From contig OW203998.1 of NCBI GenBank assembly GCA_934047225.1, positions 14,895,280 through 14,959,279 on the forward strand: 64,000 nucleotides of DNA, read 5' to 3'. Both the position numbers and the translations under genes were made by a program. The DNA is from Ypsolopha sequella. Its lineage: Eukaryota > Arthropoda > Insecta > Lepidoptera > Ypsolophidae. Shown here one piece after another: positions 36,421 through 48,539 of this stretch. Position 1 is the stretch's first letter. Every line of letters begins with the position of its first letter. The notes under the pieces are model-generated. The model did not search any database. It was given only the letters and a program-made list of their open reading frames with translations, and was not told the origin of the DNA.

Positions 36421-36959
36421 GGGTCGGCGATCTTTGTAAATAAGTCCTACTATAACGCTTTTGCTTTTTAACTGTGTATCTCGCACTTATCTGCCGCGCA
36501 CGGAAACCTCAGGATATTTTGACTTTTTTACAACATTGTTTGGTGTGTTATTATTATTACGGTTTTGAAATAAATTTTGTCATTGTTATGTCTCTATTTA
36601 AATCACAATAGTGATAATGCGGCAATGCTATTCGAGAGTTTTTCTTGAAATTCTTGACTTTTTTCTGAAGGTCACTATGAAAATTTACTGCAATTATTTT
36701 AATGATCTTATTCTTCTTTTTATATATTAGAAAGTGGTATTTATTTTGATTAGAAATTTTAATATTTAATTTGTTGTTTGTTGCAGAAAATACAATGCAA
36801 GTCAAATAGAAGATAACAAAGATACCAAGTACGGTTTATAATGATGGGCATCCCAGTCCTTTCAAGGAATGACTGTTGACTTATACATTATTTAAAAATA
36901 ATTATCGATTATAACCCGCGCAATTAGGAACGGTTTCGCAGCCGGATTGTGAAACTAAT

Positions 36960-37212
36960 CGAACTAATCGAAACAGAACACTTAAATTCAAAATGTACAC
37001 AATAATTATTCAACAAAACCTTACTACCTATGTTTCGTGTATGTTGCCATCGCAAAGTTTCCATTGGTTTCTGTAAATTAATTTGAAATTCTAATTTACA
37101 GAAACCAATGAAAACTTTGCGATGGAAGCATACACAATACGTAGGTAATAAGGTTTTGTTGAATAACTATTGAGTGAATTTTGAATGTAAGTGTTTTGTT
37201 TCGATTAATTCG
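36960..37212. mobile_element. Near full-length palindromic foldback
   Basis: CAACAAAACCTTA, ATCGCAAAGTTT and ATTGGTTTCTGTAAATTA on the left are mirrored on the right, with a loop of about 11 bases near 37081-37091. The outer ends are CGAACTAATCGAAACA and its mirror. The arms are about 120 bp. Confidence 0.85.
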
Positions 37213-38363
37213 AAAAAGGCGGATTTTTCAACGCTCTTAACCGCCGTCAGATCGACATGCGTGGCCGTTTGACATCGAATGTCGCTAAAAATAAGCTACA
37301 TCCTTTGGCGTCATTGTTTGATATTATAAATTATTTTAGAAATAAATGTAATTAAACACGGTAAAATGCTGTGTTTACTTGTGTCCAAGGGCTTTGTATA
37401 ATAAGGAGCCCGCAATAACATTATATCGGTAAGTAAATAGATGTTTTGTTGACCTAAATGATGATGATATAATTTCGTTGAATTTTTGAAACTGTGTAGT
37501 CTCTCCTAGACTTCTGTAATGCCGTTGATGAGTGATTCCACTTATTATCTAATACGCTATAAATTATAACGGATAATAATGAAGCCTCCGAAAAACAAAT
37601 TAAATCCCAGCGAACTGCTGCAAACTGTTATACTATCTGAGCAGCGGCAAAATTAGTTATCGAAAAATATACTAATTTAACTGTGTAACATCTACCGACA
37701 AAATAAATTAAACATAGCAAACTAAAATTTCTCACGACCACCTGGTTTAAGTAATGAACCTCCGAATAAATTACTGAACTTCTGAAAGAAATACTAACTT
37801 ACACATTACTTAAAAAACATAGTCAAAAACAAAACAATGAACCACAAGTCAAAATTATGTAGGTGCGACGACGAGCGAAGCGTGTTAGGTTTGTATTGTT
37901 CTAAACCCGTGGTTTGTATGCAAGATAAAATAAGGAGCCGAGCGAAGCGGAGCGGAGCGAGGCGAGGTCTCTAATTTTAACAGAATTCATGACATACAAA
38001 AAACATAATTTTTATTCGTAGATCTACGATAAAAATAGCTTGACAGTAGTTTTCGGGATTTTCAGTATTTCATTCGGTAGTTTTTGTATATTTATTAGCA
38101 CAGAAGTTTTCGGTAGATTAGTATTTAAAGTGGTAACATTCATTACATTTAACATCCTCATTTCTTATTTGATTTAGTTTTCGGAGCTTTTATTACTACC
38201 CAATTATAACCCCTTGTTAAACAAAATGTTTTAATTCAATAATTTCGTCAATGGTCTGTATCATTTGAGGGGTCAAGTATGTACTTCTTTACTAAGTAGA
38301 CGCCGAATCAAGGAAGACAAGGGTGAAACTGTACATAAGGGACCGCTCTTTTGGGGGATGGGG

Positions 38364-38385
38364 GCGGGGGGGGGGGGGGGGGGCT
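38364..38385 (+). repeat. Long guanine run
   Basis: A GGGGGCGGGG stretch continues as an uninterrupted G run of about 17. It could form a G-quadruplex, and its exact length is prone to sequencing error. Confidence 0.8.
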
Positions 38386-39049
38386 TCGCCTGCTGTCACT
38401 CTCCCAGTTTCCGGGCGATCGCACTTCGTCCTAGGTCTTATCGACGCTTTCCATCAAGCGCGGCATTTCTAAACAGACTCAAGTGACATCACCCGAAGTC
38501 AAATGGAATTTACAGCTTTTTCGTAAAAATATTCATCATCATCAGGTTTTTTAGACCACAAGTTCTAAAATCCAAGATCTCAAAATGGTTTTAGAATTAA
38601 CACACCTTAACATAACAATTTAATCTAAGCAAATTCGTTTGATAGAAAATAATTTAGCTGCACCATTAAAACTAAAGAAAACTTTTGCAATAAATTGTGT
38701 ATGAATATGCATTAAGAGGCTTCAAAAGCAAAACTGCCTTTAGAGACGTTTTTGAATTGCTTTGCACTTTATATAGGTATGAATATTACAAAACATCGAA
38801 AAAAAATATATGTCATTTATTGATCCACGTCCCGTAATTGTGATGTTTTAAAAGCTCTAAAGCTTTAACCTACAACGGGTAAATAAATACCTTTCAAATG
38901 CTTTAAAGAACTGATAAAATGTTTAAACTTTTTAAATTCAAGAGATTTAAGGCTAAAACTTGAACACAGACATGAGCAATACAAATATCTAACATAATGA
39001 TGTTTAAAACTTCTAAATATCAAATTTATGTAACATTAAAAAGTTTATT

Positions 39050-39198
39050 TTAATTATTTTCTCTACTTTGCGCTACCTGGCGACGCAGCGATCGTCGTAA
39101 CAGCCACTTTGCAATGCACTCTGATATGAACGTTATTACTATTTTGTTTCTGTTGATATTTGTACCGACACATTTCGAGCTGCTAATTTAGCTTACTG
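39050..39198. repeat. Partial arm of foldback F1
   Basis: It contains GACGCAGCGATCGTCGTAAC, TGATATGAACGTTATT and TTCGAGCTGCTAATTT, matching the left arm and centre of 10014-10342. Confidence 0.65.
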
Positions 39199-39812
39199 AA
39201 GCCCCTTAAGGTTCAATGACGACTAAGAAAATATAGCAATTAATTTTTTTTCTTCAGTGCTTAGAAAATGTGTCTGTTACTTCGAATCTCTCTATACTTC
39301 AGGACATTACATATGGAAGCCAGGAACAATAAACAATCCATATTATCGCACAATTCACCAGCATTTCAGCAGCACATTTCATTCCATGGGATGCCAGGGT
39401 GGGTCGTTCATAAATAAATAATTTACTTCATAATTTAAGTTGTATTATTTTACTTTTCTTCCCCAAGACTTGTGTGGGCAGGTTGAAAGCACCGTCCCTA
39501 AGTTCGGCCATGCTGGTGTATCTGTGCGAACACTATTTATTTGTGTGTGTTTTTGCCATGCAAACCATAGAGTTATGTTTAGTCTGCTCCTCGTATTGAA
39601 AGTCTGTGACTCCATACAAAATAATACTAAAGAAACAAATTTTTATGCTCACTCTGTCACAATGCAGATGCAACACATGCCACCATTTTCACAGCACAAA
39701 ATCTAGCCCAAAGCAACATTTTCATACAAAAGAGGTTGTTTCGAAGTTCTCTGTCAGGTAATGATTCGGGTGAGATCTGATAGCAGCTATCCAGAGTATA
39801 GATGGAGGAGGA

Positions 39813-39954
39813 TCAGGGGCCTTATTGTCTAACTTTAACATCTATTGCTAACACTTTCAAAGGTGTTGTGGTTGTCTTAAAATTATGTGTGATTTTATTT
39901 CTAGCATTTAAAGAAATTAGTGATAGATGTTCAAGTTAGACAATAAGGCCCCAG
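39813..39954. mobile_element. MITE family G, copy 2
   Basis: The ends CAGGGGCCTTATTGTCTAACTT / AAGTTAGACAATAAGGCCCC match copies at 31686 and 45672. Confidence 0.8.
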
Positions 39955-41484
39955 ACCGCCCAAGGCCTGATCAAATTAATGGTTCACACCAGAGCTCTCC
40001 ATGCAATCAAAATGTATGGAAATCTGAACACTTGTGGTGCATAGCCAGCTCCTGGCCTGTCAATGTGTTTTGCACACATGTGAGTACACTAAGGGGATAA
40101 GAGATTTGATTGAAATAAAATCCAAGATAGAAAAAAAGCTATATAGGATGCTTCCTGCATAATTCCTGCATTTATATTAAAATGATGTTATTTTGGTGTT
40201 CAAAGTTGATGTAAATTTTCTAATAATTTTGGTATCAAAAGAATAATGAAATAAACTGACTTGGATATTCAAAAGTAAAATGATGTCCACACATGGCAAA
40301 TATAAACACAATTATAATATTCTATAATAACTGCTCAAGTCAACTAAAATTTCCAGATTTTCGAAATTATAAGAAAGCAATAAAGTATTGCTTGCAAAAT
40401 AATTGAATAAATAGATATATCACAGCTATTTGATTTAAAAACAATTTTAAAATGACCTATTTGGAACCATTTCATTAAATCTAGATCTACCACATCCAGC
40501 AGGACACATGGGTTCGGAGTTATGGAGCCATGAGTTTTTAATCCATATACGATTTTATTTTACAGCTTGGTTTTGATTTCTTTCGTTTTTCTCAACGTAT
40601 GATTAGAGGCCTATTTATTTATAGGTCACGGTGGGTATGCAGGCCGGCTTGCATACTAACTTAGCTAACGCAGACATGCAAGCACCGTGATAACACATCG
40701 AAATTGAGGCTTGTGATAGAGCGCAGCATCATATAACGATTGAGGTATCTATAGATAGATATATCTAGTGCGATAACTCAATATGAACAAAGTGATGATG
40801 CTTGCATGAACATGTTAAGGTAGTATTTTGGTAATATTAATGACACTATGAGATTAGTTTTTTGAAGTTTCAGTACATTTATCATACTTTTATCATATTG
40901 ATGGTATCTTGCTTTATAGGTTGTAAGGTTACACATATATATGGTCAGCTCAGGAAGCCTTAGATTGCCGAGGTCATGAAGAAAATAGCAAGAGTTAACA
41001 ATACTAACTGGAAATTAAAAATTTGCAGCTTGAACCAGTTTTTATTATATTTTATAAAACATCAGCGTTATAATGAAAGCACGGTAGTAATATATAATTT
41101 CATTACGTCACTTTAACCTCTAATATCCCCAAAATCACAAGATAAGTCCACAAGTGAATTATGATGAAGAGGTTATAACGAGGACTTCGTAATATCGTAA
41201 AATAAGACGCATTTTTCCCAAAACTTCGTCTACCTATTTACGTGAAGTAGCTGTCATACGCATATGTGGCAAACCCAAGCGCAGCCTGTGGCCATTTTTA
41301 CTGTGCGGACGGCTGACATGAAACGCAGCCTTTCAGATAGTCGCCATTGAAATAGAGATTACGAACTACAAGAAAAGGTGATTTGTGGCAGTTTTCAGCC
41401 ATTTTTAAAAATTGTCAGTATGATATACGTCACAGATGTAAGAAATCACGATGGCCGACAAAAGAATGGTTAGGTGGTACTTAC

Positions 41485-41593
41485 TGCTAATTTTTACGCC
41501 TCCAAGAGGTGGTTTCGGTGGTTGATTATCGAATGTCTTTCGAACGGATTTGCTGCCCTCAGCGAATGACGTGGTCCTAGGGCGTCCGCTCAT
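41485..41593 (-). CDS. sgg: shaggy/GSK3 N-terminal coding exon with start codon
   Basis: The ATG is at 41593 in a good context (A at -3). The exon encodes MSGRPRTTSFAEGSK, a proline-rich linker (NQPPKPPLGGVKIS) and one base of the next codon before GTAAGTACC. RPRTTSF contains the conserved N-terminal serine (Ser9 in mammalian GSK3-beta) whose phosphorylation inhibits the kinase (family knowledge). The exon ends in phase 1 and fits both the 63-nt exon and the glycine-loop exon. The short N-terminus matches the standard short shaggy isoform. Alternative upstream or intronic promoters, as in Drosophila, cannot be judged from sequence alone. Confidence 0.96.
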
Positions 41594-41930
41594 TATTAAA
41601 TATATAAAATAAACGGCCAGAGAATCCTGAACTTCATAGATACTTCACATTTCTCGTTACCACCCTTGCACTCGCACTGAACTCTCTCACTTTACCAATG
41701 AAATACAAAGTTGCGGAAGTTTAAATATCACTAGGACACAATGTGAATGAAAATACTGTCTCAATTATGTATTACAATATCATTTTGATAAATTTTCAAA
41801 ATTTTCATCACTACAAAGGTGAACTACAGATTTTAGTTGCTCTGACTTGTACTCATTCAGTATTCATTCGGCTACTTTCGGCTTTCGGTCGTACTTTCGA
41901 TCACTGAACGATGGTGACGTCACAACAAAT
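41594..41930 (-). promoter_or_regulatory. Probable shaggy 5' UTR and core promoter region
   Basis: Upstream of the shaggy ATG the minus strand has two arthropod initiator-type TCAGT motifs, at 41903-41907 and 41676-41680. The first has a perfect palindromic CRE-type TGACGTCA (41915-41922) about 10 bases upstream. No TATA box or clear DPE is visible. The sequence between the motifs and the ATG has no GT/AG pair that must be used, so the UTR could be unspliced. Placing transcription starts here is inference. Confidence 0.4.
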
Positions 41931-42621
41931 TCATAGACAATTTTTGAGATTATAACGGCATCTAGCGGCGCGGCTGAGAAAACTTCAGAAAATGGTAAAG
42001 TAGAACTCTAAGTTTGATTTAGGTCTGTTGCATGCGATCAATATACGAAACTGATTTTTTTCAACCAAATTTACACAGTCGTGCTTGCTATTCGCCTCAT
42101 TCGGCTCACGTAAAATAGCGTTCACACATTCGCCGTTTACATTTCGCGCGTATCATTTATTTTGACCTCTCCTTATTCTGAGATTTTGACGCCCGCATGA
42201 CGTCGTCCTCGTGGAGGTTAGGACCTCAGAATTTATTCTGAGGTTAGGACTCAGAATAGGGTTAGGACACCTGCATTTACTAATAAGGCGATATTACACT
42301 ACCAGTTTTCTTTGATCAATGTTTTGTTTTTAAATTTGACGACAAATATTTTACAAGATTTTTTTATGAAAAGGGGGATCCTTATATTTTTTATGAAAAA
42401 GGGGAAACGACATGTTGTGATAATGGATCGTTTTCCATAGACAATATTTGATGAACGATCCTTTAAAAGTGATATTGTAATGTCGCCCTTAATAAATGAG
42501 TTTGCTTGATATTAATATGTATCCTTTTTCTTTGATGTAACCTCATTGGTTTGTATGTACACTTAAGCAAAAAAAATAAAAATCATTAATATATCCTCAG
42601 AGAATATGTCCGTAGAGTGTA

Positions 42622-42732
42622 CAGTGGAGACCGCATCAAGTAAGACACATCGGACTTTGTACCTATCTTATATTCTGCTATGTAGGGGCTAATTTCGCAC
42701 TGCAAGTGTATAGCTTGATGTGGTCTCCACTG
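42622..42732. mobile_element. TA-flanked MITE family T, copy 2
   Basis: The ends CAGTGGAGACCGCATCAAG / CTTGATGTGGTCTCCACTG have TA on each side. It is 111 bp, like the other two copies. Confidence 0.88.
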
Positions 42733-43339
42733 TACATAACTTAGAATCATAGATATCATAGTAATACTTTATATTCTCTGATCATAGCATTCGCTGCGCT
42801 TAAAAGACGTCCATAGCGTGTAAAAGAGATGTCCTACCTTCATGAACACCTTGGAAGAGAGAAAGAGATGCATAACAAAGAACCGCTGTGTCAATGTTTT
42901 TTTGAGTAAGTGCCCATAGCGTCCCGCTTGCTTGGGTGTGATTGCGGATTTTGTAATAATATTTAAATAATACGTAACTAAATTGATAAATAGCGGTTAG
43001 TTTATCTAGTGCAGTGAGTAATTGTGATGTGACAAGGAGAAATAACCCAAATAATTACACATTTCACAGGTAAATATGATTTAGTCATTAGAATGTTTTG
43101 AACCACATTTTGCCCAATTTCTCGTATTAATCGGCCCAAAAAAAGTTTTTACAGTAACGTATTGATTTTCTTTGTTGTATTTAGTAGTTATATGCAGGAT
43201 TGTCCAAAATATTAAGTAAAATAGTAAATGTAATAGTAATGTCATAGTAATTTTTTGGTATAATCTTCTCTACTACATTGTTTATCTTGTACATTCTAAA
43301 TCTATGCTTAGATTAGAATAATGTTCTGAGGCATACGTA

Positions 43340-43450
43340 CAGTGGAGACCGCATCAAGTAAGACACATTGGACTTTGTACCTATCTTATATTCTTTTCTG
43401 TAGGGGCTAACGTCGTACTGCAAGTGTATAGCTTGATGTGGTCTTCACTG
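43340..43450. mobile_element. TA-flanked MITE family T, copy 3
   Basis: It has the same length and ends as copies 1 and 2, apart from one change in the right end (GGTCTTCACTG). Confidence 0.88.
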
Positions 43451-43835
43451 TACATACCTCTACGACCTCAGAATAAGGATTCCTTATTCTGAGTCTACGA
43501 CTAAGCCTGAATCAAAGAGTAAAGTAATATAACCGGAAAAGAGAGCCCTCTCTCATTTCATTTGTGCCAACAGGTACAACAACTAACTAGCCACCTATAT
43601 ATTGACCACTAATCTAAGCCTTTATATGTAAATAATAATAAATATATTTATAAATAATAAATTTCATTTATTTCATATAACAAAGATCCATATTTGTTTA
43701 CATGTCATTTGTTTAAAATTAAGTACTTACAATAATATAATTAACTAATGTCAAAACACAATTAATAAAATTAAAATAAGAATGTGAAAAAAATTATAAT
43801 AATGAAACTTACAATACAACCACATAATAATAAGT

Positions 43836-44504
43836 TTAATACCTTCTCACTGGCACCGCTAATGCGGTATATCTGTCACAGCAATGCTGGAGAAAAGGGC
43901 AGTCTATTCTGTCTCCAATCATTTTCAGAACAACATTGGAACTGGCCTGAACTCTGTGCACAAGGATGGCGGCGCGCTTGCGCATGGTGGTAGGGAAGCA
44001 GTTTTTGCGCACCTCCGCTAACATGCCGGAGGCGCTGCAGTATCCGGGCAGCCCCAATTATCCTGAACGCATTATTGTACAGGACGCGGAGGTCGCTGTA
44101 ACTTCGCTTAGTGTTGTCTGCCCACAGGCTGCAACTTTAGAATGATGTACAGTACGCCCTAAAGAGCGTAACTTTTACTTCCTGTGAACACCTGCGGGCT
44201 ATCATGTTAGCTCTATTGACAGGGTCCTCCGCTCCCGCTCAATGTCCGCGATGTCATTGAGGTCGGTAGTCAGTACGTGTCCCAGGTACTTAAACTGTTC
44301 GACATTTTCTAGAAGCATACCATTCAGCAGTACCGGTGGTACACTCTTGAGCCGTTTTGTACCGGCCTCAAAGACCATGCATTGGCTTTTCTTTACATTA
44401 TATATTAACCCGTGACCACTTGTGTACTCCTCACAAGTCCGTACCATTCTCCTCAGGCCACAGATCGACGCGTTCAGTAGCACCATGTCGTCTGTATAAA
44501 ATAT
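43836..44504 (-). pseudogene. Decayed LINE reverse-transcriptase fragment
   Basis: On the minus strand the segment starts at the reverse-transcriptase active site (IFYTDDMVLLN, a Y-x-D-D box). It continues through GLIYNVKKSQCMVF and the FKYLGHVLTTDL motif, then stops at 44202. A second frame (43836-44057) continues the same protein type with GYCSASGMLAEVR and MRKRAAILVHRV. This is the C-terminal half of a non-LTR retrotransposon polymerase with frame breaks and no 5' part; the clade is not assigned. Confidence 0.8.
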
Positions 44505-45464
44505 TAAGTAAATGCATACTTAAGGATATCATTGAAGAATGTCTGTTGCTGCCATCTGTTGATTGGTCAGACAACCTTGTTTTTCAATTTTTGGCCGGTA
44601 TGAAACTGTCCCCCCCCTGGCCTGAATCTAACAGGGGCCGCGCAGACATTCTGTACGTCTTTGGGGGCGCGCTGAGACTCCGAACTCCGATAATGTGGCC
44701 GAGGCTGGGTCGACACCGTCTTTAATGATGATATAAATAATACATCTATGAACTAAGGGTATAAATAGGTAACACAGCCAAGACGCATTTTACCGTTGTT
44801 ATGCTGATTAGCTTCCTTGAGAGCCAGGGACTCCAAATTCTAAATTCGTAGCGGGAGCGATGAGTTCAAATTCAAATAGTTTATTTTGTAAAGTACGAGT
44901 AAGTTGTTTTACAATCTAATTTTGCTATTTAAAACTTTAATCAAGTGTATACTTTGACTAAAGAGTGTATGTAAGTTTTAAATTTAAAAATTAAACAGTT
45001 AAAACATTTTATTTAAAAAAAAACGGATTATTTGTGAGTAAAAAACTATTTGAACGTGTAGAAAGTTACAGAACAAAACTATACTACTTTTGTCGTCGTT
45101 ATTGGTTCCCACATATTTTAATACAGAAGATTTCGCAAAATGTCTTCAGACTCGGCAGAGCGTACAGGCAAATTCGCGAAGCAATCGAGCTAAACAAAGG
45201 CGCAAAAGTTTTTGCCTATCAGTTATGAAGGCCTCATCTGACGAAGCTGAAGACATCTGATAATAGAAACGTTACCTCTAGCCTCTAGGCCCGAAATCCT
45301 TGCCAAAATCGAGGGCTTTTATGGGTTCCTATATTCTTCACACGCTCCCAAGCCAACTGCTCACAAAGAAGACGACAAACATGCACCTTCCGCCATAACT
45401 ACGATGCGATGACCCTCCGGATGTCAAAATGGGTGAGATTAGGATAGGTAGGTAGCGCTTGTGT

Positions 45465-45532
45465 AGCTTAAAACAACAAGGCGCCAGGCGAAGATGGAAT
45501 TACAACCGAACTCCTGAAAGCTGGAGACTATA
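45465..45532 (+). pseudogene. Short LINE reverse-transcriptase fragment
   Basis: One frame reads NNKAPGEDGITTELLKAGD, the conserved KAPGxDGI motif at the start of many LINE polymerase domains. The flanks do not continue it, so it is a small relic. Confidence 0.7.
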
Positions 45533-45671
45533 CCCTATACTCAGACTCAGACAGCTACACGGACGCGTTGCTCGCGTGGATCCCGTTTCTCCCGACCTTG
45601 TGGGAATTTCAAAATACAGGACCTTTTTAATGCCGTCATTCGCACCGGAACTAAACCAGAGACATAGAACA

Positions 45672-45800
45672 GCGGCCTTATTTTCTAACTTTAAATCTAC
45701 CGCTTGCGATAGGTACCTTTCAATTTGACATTTGCATTATATTACAAATGTCAAATTGAAAGGTATCGCGATAGATTCAAAGTTACACAATAGGGCCCCA
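45672..45800. mobile_element. MITE family G, copy 3
   Basis: The ends GCGGCCTTATTTTCTAACTT / AAGTTACACAATAGGGCCCC are diverged. The interior has the perfect inverted pair CAATTTGACATTTG / CAAATGTCAAATTG. Confidence 0.75.
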
Positions 45801-46719
45801 GGTCATTTTGTTCTTTTGTTTCTAAGTTAAGTCTTTTGTAAACTATAGACGGATCGCGCTCCTGATAGAAATTCAAAAATTAACAATTTCGTCAGGTTCC
45901 AACACTTACAGCAGGATAGAGTATACAATTTTTAACGCGTTCGATAGAGATGGCATATATTAGAACCCGTGTCGCGACCCCTAGTTTATGAACGCAGCCT
46001 AGAGCCACACCTACAAGACAGGCTATTATCACCCATTGATTCGACGACCACTGAGAAAATAAAACATCGACGACTTCCAACCTTCAGAGCTGTGGTTTCG
46101 AAAAAGCTACAGCACCGTACTAACTTATAGGCATTTACGGCGAAAGTTACAACTTCTCTCTCGCACTAAGACAGTGTATGTTGCTCTGAGCGAGACAACC
46201 AATTGCTTCTTTCAGCGCGGAGTTCATCCATCGATTCAGAGGCGTCATCCATCACACGGAAAACCCCATACAAACGCTGTCACCATATTGTGAGGTGTCT
46301 ACGGAATGTTATTATATTTTTGTCTAAATATATGTATAAGTCGAACTAAATATAGTCAAATTTGAGTAACATCTTAACAACAAACTCATTAGTACGTAAA
46401 TTTAACGGTTTTTTAGCAAAACTGTAGCCGAATGTGCTTTAATTGTTTTAGATTAAATCAAAACACGCGTCAAACATCGAAAATGTTATCTAGATTATAA
46501 TAACCAAAAATAATGTTCGAAAACGTCCAGAGTCTTGCCAAAATCTGGTTTCTCCTGAAACAAATTTTCAATTTTGCGCCCGCGTAGAAATCAGCACGAT
46601 TGTATTGTCCTCGCAAGTTTCACGGAGCGTGCACCTTATAGCGAAATGAAATAGCATGACATTTGGCCACGCCCACAACTGAGTTGGTCGCGTCATAATG
46701 TCTGTTCTTAAGAAGATGG

Positions 46720-47162
46720 TGTTCACGCTACAGCATGACGGTATGCGCATTTCAGCGCATGCGCAGAAAGGAACTCGCGACAGAATCGAGTCGCGCGCTG
46801 CCCGCGGTTCACTCGCGCTCTTCGGCTCGAGACGCCTCCGCAGGCGCACGTCTGCGCTCGCGCGGCTGGACTGTTCCGTCCGAATCGTCTAGAGAACGAC
46901 ACGTGTATACACATTCGCACCGCCACAAACAATATCGCGTACCTACTCTTTAGGTTGTGAAAGTGTAGTGTTACAACAAGACATTCTGCACATTCCTGAC
47001 CATCAATCCAGCGCCAGCTCCACTAACCCAACAAGAAGGCTCAGCCCGCCAGCGCATTCGTCGGCTCGCCATAAACATACCAACCAGGTCAGTGCACCCA
47101 CATTGTTTCCCATCCATTTATCCTCTTTCATCATCTCTGCATTCCTGTAGCCAGCGGCTACA
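46720..47162 (+). repeat. 5' LTR of the BEL-derived element
   Basis: Begins TGTTCACGCTACAGCATGAC and ends CCAGCGGCTACA. The first 160 bp are CpG-dense (CGCGCTGCCCGCGG region). It differs from the 3' LTR at the GCGGCTGGA/GCGGCCGGA and TTCGCACCG/TTCGCGCCG sites. Confidence 0.92.
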
Positions 47163-47166
47163 TTTT

Positions 47167-47182
47167 TGGACCTTCGAGCCGG
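47167..47182 (+). other. Primer-binding site, tRNA-Tyr-like
   Basis: TGGACCTTCGAGCCGG begins four bases after the 5' LTR. It is complementary, with one mismatch, to the 3' end of insect tRNA-Tyr as I recall it (...CCGGCTCGAAGGACCA). Confidence 0.6.
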
Positions 47183-47229
47183 TAGTGACCAAATTTTTGG
47201 TCACTTCGAGCCGTGAAACCCCGGCCCCC

Positions 47230-47440
47230 CCAGCCCCTCGATTTACTACAGTCCATTTTCACATTTTGATAAAACATTTTGGCCCTTCGAACCGTTACTG
47301 AACCAGCCCCCGTCGATTTGTTACAGTCCATTTTCAATCCAAGAAAATTTTTGGTTTATATCACCCCCCGCCTATCCCCCGCCGGCCCGTAACTTTGTTT
47401 GAACCAGCCCCCGTCGATTTACTACAGTCCATTTTCACCC
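47230..47440 (+). repeat. Degenerate C-rich repeats in the BEL-derived leader
   Basis: Three spaced copies of CCAGCCCC(CG)TCGATTT followed by TTACAGTCCATTTTCA-type sequence lie near 47230, 47303 and 47403, with a fourth partial near 47650. Primer-site-like motifs alternate with them. Confidence 0.75.
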
Positions 47441-48333
47441 GGTTACATATTTTGCCCCTTTTCCCGGCAAAAAAATATTTTGTGGTCTCGAATACCTATT
47501 GCGGGTAGGTAATTAGAACCGCCGCCTAGAAAATTCCATTTATCGGTATAGAACCGGCCCCCCCCCGCCCCTTTACAGAATAAACTCAGTTTGTTATTAT
47601 TGTTCGGCTCAGGTAATATAATTGTATCCATTCAGCCCAATCCCAATTGTTTATTACAGTCCACTATACTTCTTTATTAAACCCAAAATAGTTTACGTAT
47701 TTTGCGAGATATTTTTTTTTGGTGCGAGTTTTATTTCGTTTTATTTCGTTTTATTTTGAGTACATACGTATACATTGCATCATTGGATTGTCCGCTCATT
47801 TAGATCCGATTTCTGCGAGGTAAACGCATTCTTTGTTGTTTACGAGTTCGAGGCAGTAGATAGGTATTTTATTCTATAAATAGAATTTTCGACGACTGAT
47901 GTTTTGTTGTAAATATACTGTTATGACATTTTGGTGAACAAGTTGATCAGCCCTTTCGATATTTTTGTGTTGCGGTAATCTCACGTCGCAGTAATAGTAT
48001 TCCGGACAGTTTGATCATGTTATTGTCTGCTTTTTTAACCGGATATATATATAGCACAAATATAGTAAAGAAAAAATTTGTTTTTTTCTCTTCTCATCTC
48101 TGATCTTATTGTTAATGGTACACATATAGGGTGTTCCACGTTGGTTCAGCTCATATACAGGTTGTTTTTTTAAAAAAAAAAATTTTTTTTTTTTTTCTCT
48201 CTCTGTCGTGTTTATTTTCCGTTTGAACATAGCCTTTGTTATTTCGGCCCGCGCAAGTTACAAGCTATCCGCACGTTGGAGTTGGTAGCGCTCAAGTTTT
48301 AATAACTCATTTTCACATATAGTCACACTCATC

Positions 48334-48539
48334 ACACATTCAATCAGCACATACACACTCAGCTCATTTTCACTCACACATTCAATCAGCACATACACAC
48401 TCAGCTCATTTTCACTCACACATTCACTCATCACATACACATTCAGCTCATTTTCACTCAATGAAACCAGCACTCAGCGCACTCAGCACACTCATCACAC
48501 ACACACTCATCACATACACACTCAGTTCATTTTCACTCA
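48334..48539 (+). repeat. 42-bp minisatellite (CACTCA-rich)
   Basis: Units start at 48334, 48376 and 48418, each containing CAGCACATACACACTCAGCT or a near match, followed by degenerate CACTCA-rich sequence up to the ATG at 48540. It lies directly before the only open frame of the element. Confidence 0.85.

Larger units (their letters stand above)
26383..41484. other. shaggy intron 1 (15.1 kb)
   Basis: This is the intron between the ATG exon and the 63-nt exon. It is repeat-rich, with elements listed separately. GC-rich, non-repeated stretches at 26520-26830 and 34230-34450 are unexplained. Stretches 32900-33450, 34480-35700, 37220-38340, 38400-39050 and 39960-41480 show only unassigned AT-rich DNA, short palindromes around GAGCGAAGCG (37870-37970) and no recognisable coding. 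Confidence 0.6.
41931..46719. other. Intergenic DNA right of shaggy
   Basis: This holds MITE family T (two copies), short CCTCAGAATAAGGA-type palindromes (42170-42265, 43466-43498), LINE fragments (43836-44504, 45465-45530) and MITE family G copy 3. Open frames at 44357-44725 and 45034-45228 carry no recognised motif. No host gene is supported. Confidence 0.5.

Noticed and set aside
43000..43080. Possible non-coding first exon on the plus strand ending CACAG/GTAAATATG
   Set aside because: A donor-like sequence alone is not enough; no downstream plus-strand coding exon was found.
48258..48473. Minus-strand frame with repeated SENELSVYVLIECV
   Set aside because: It is the reverse reading of the 42-bp minisatellite, whose length is a multiple of three.
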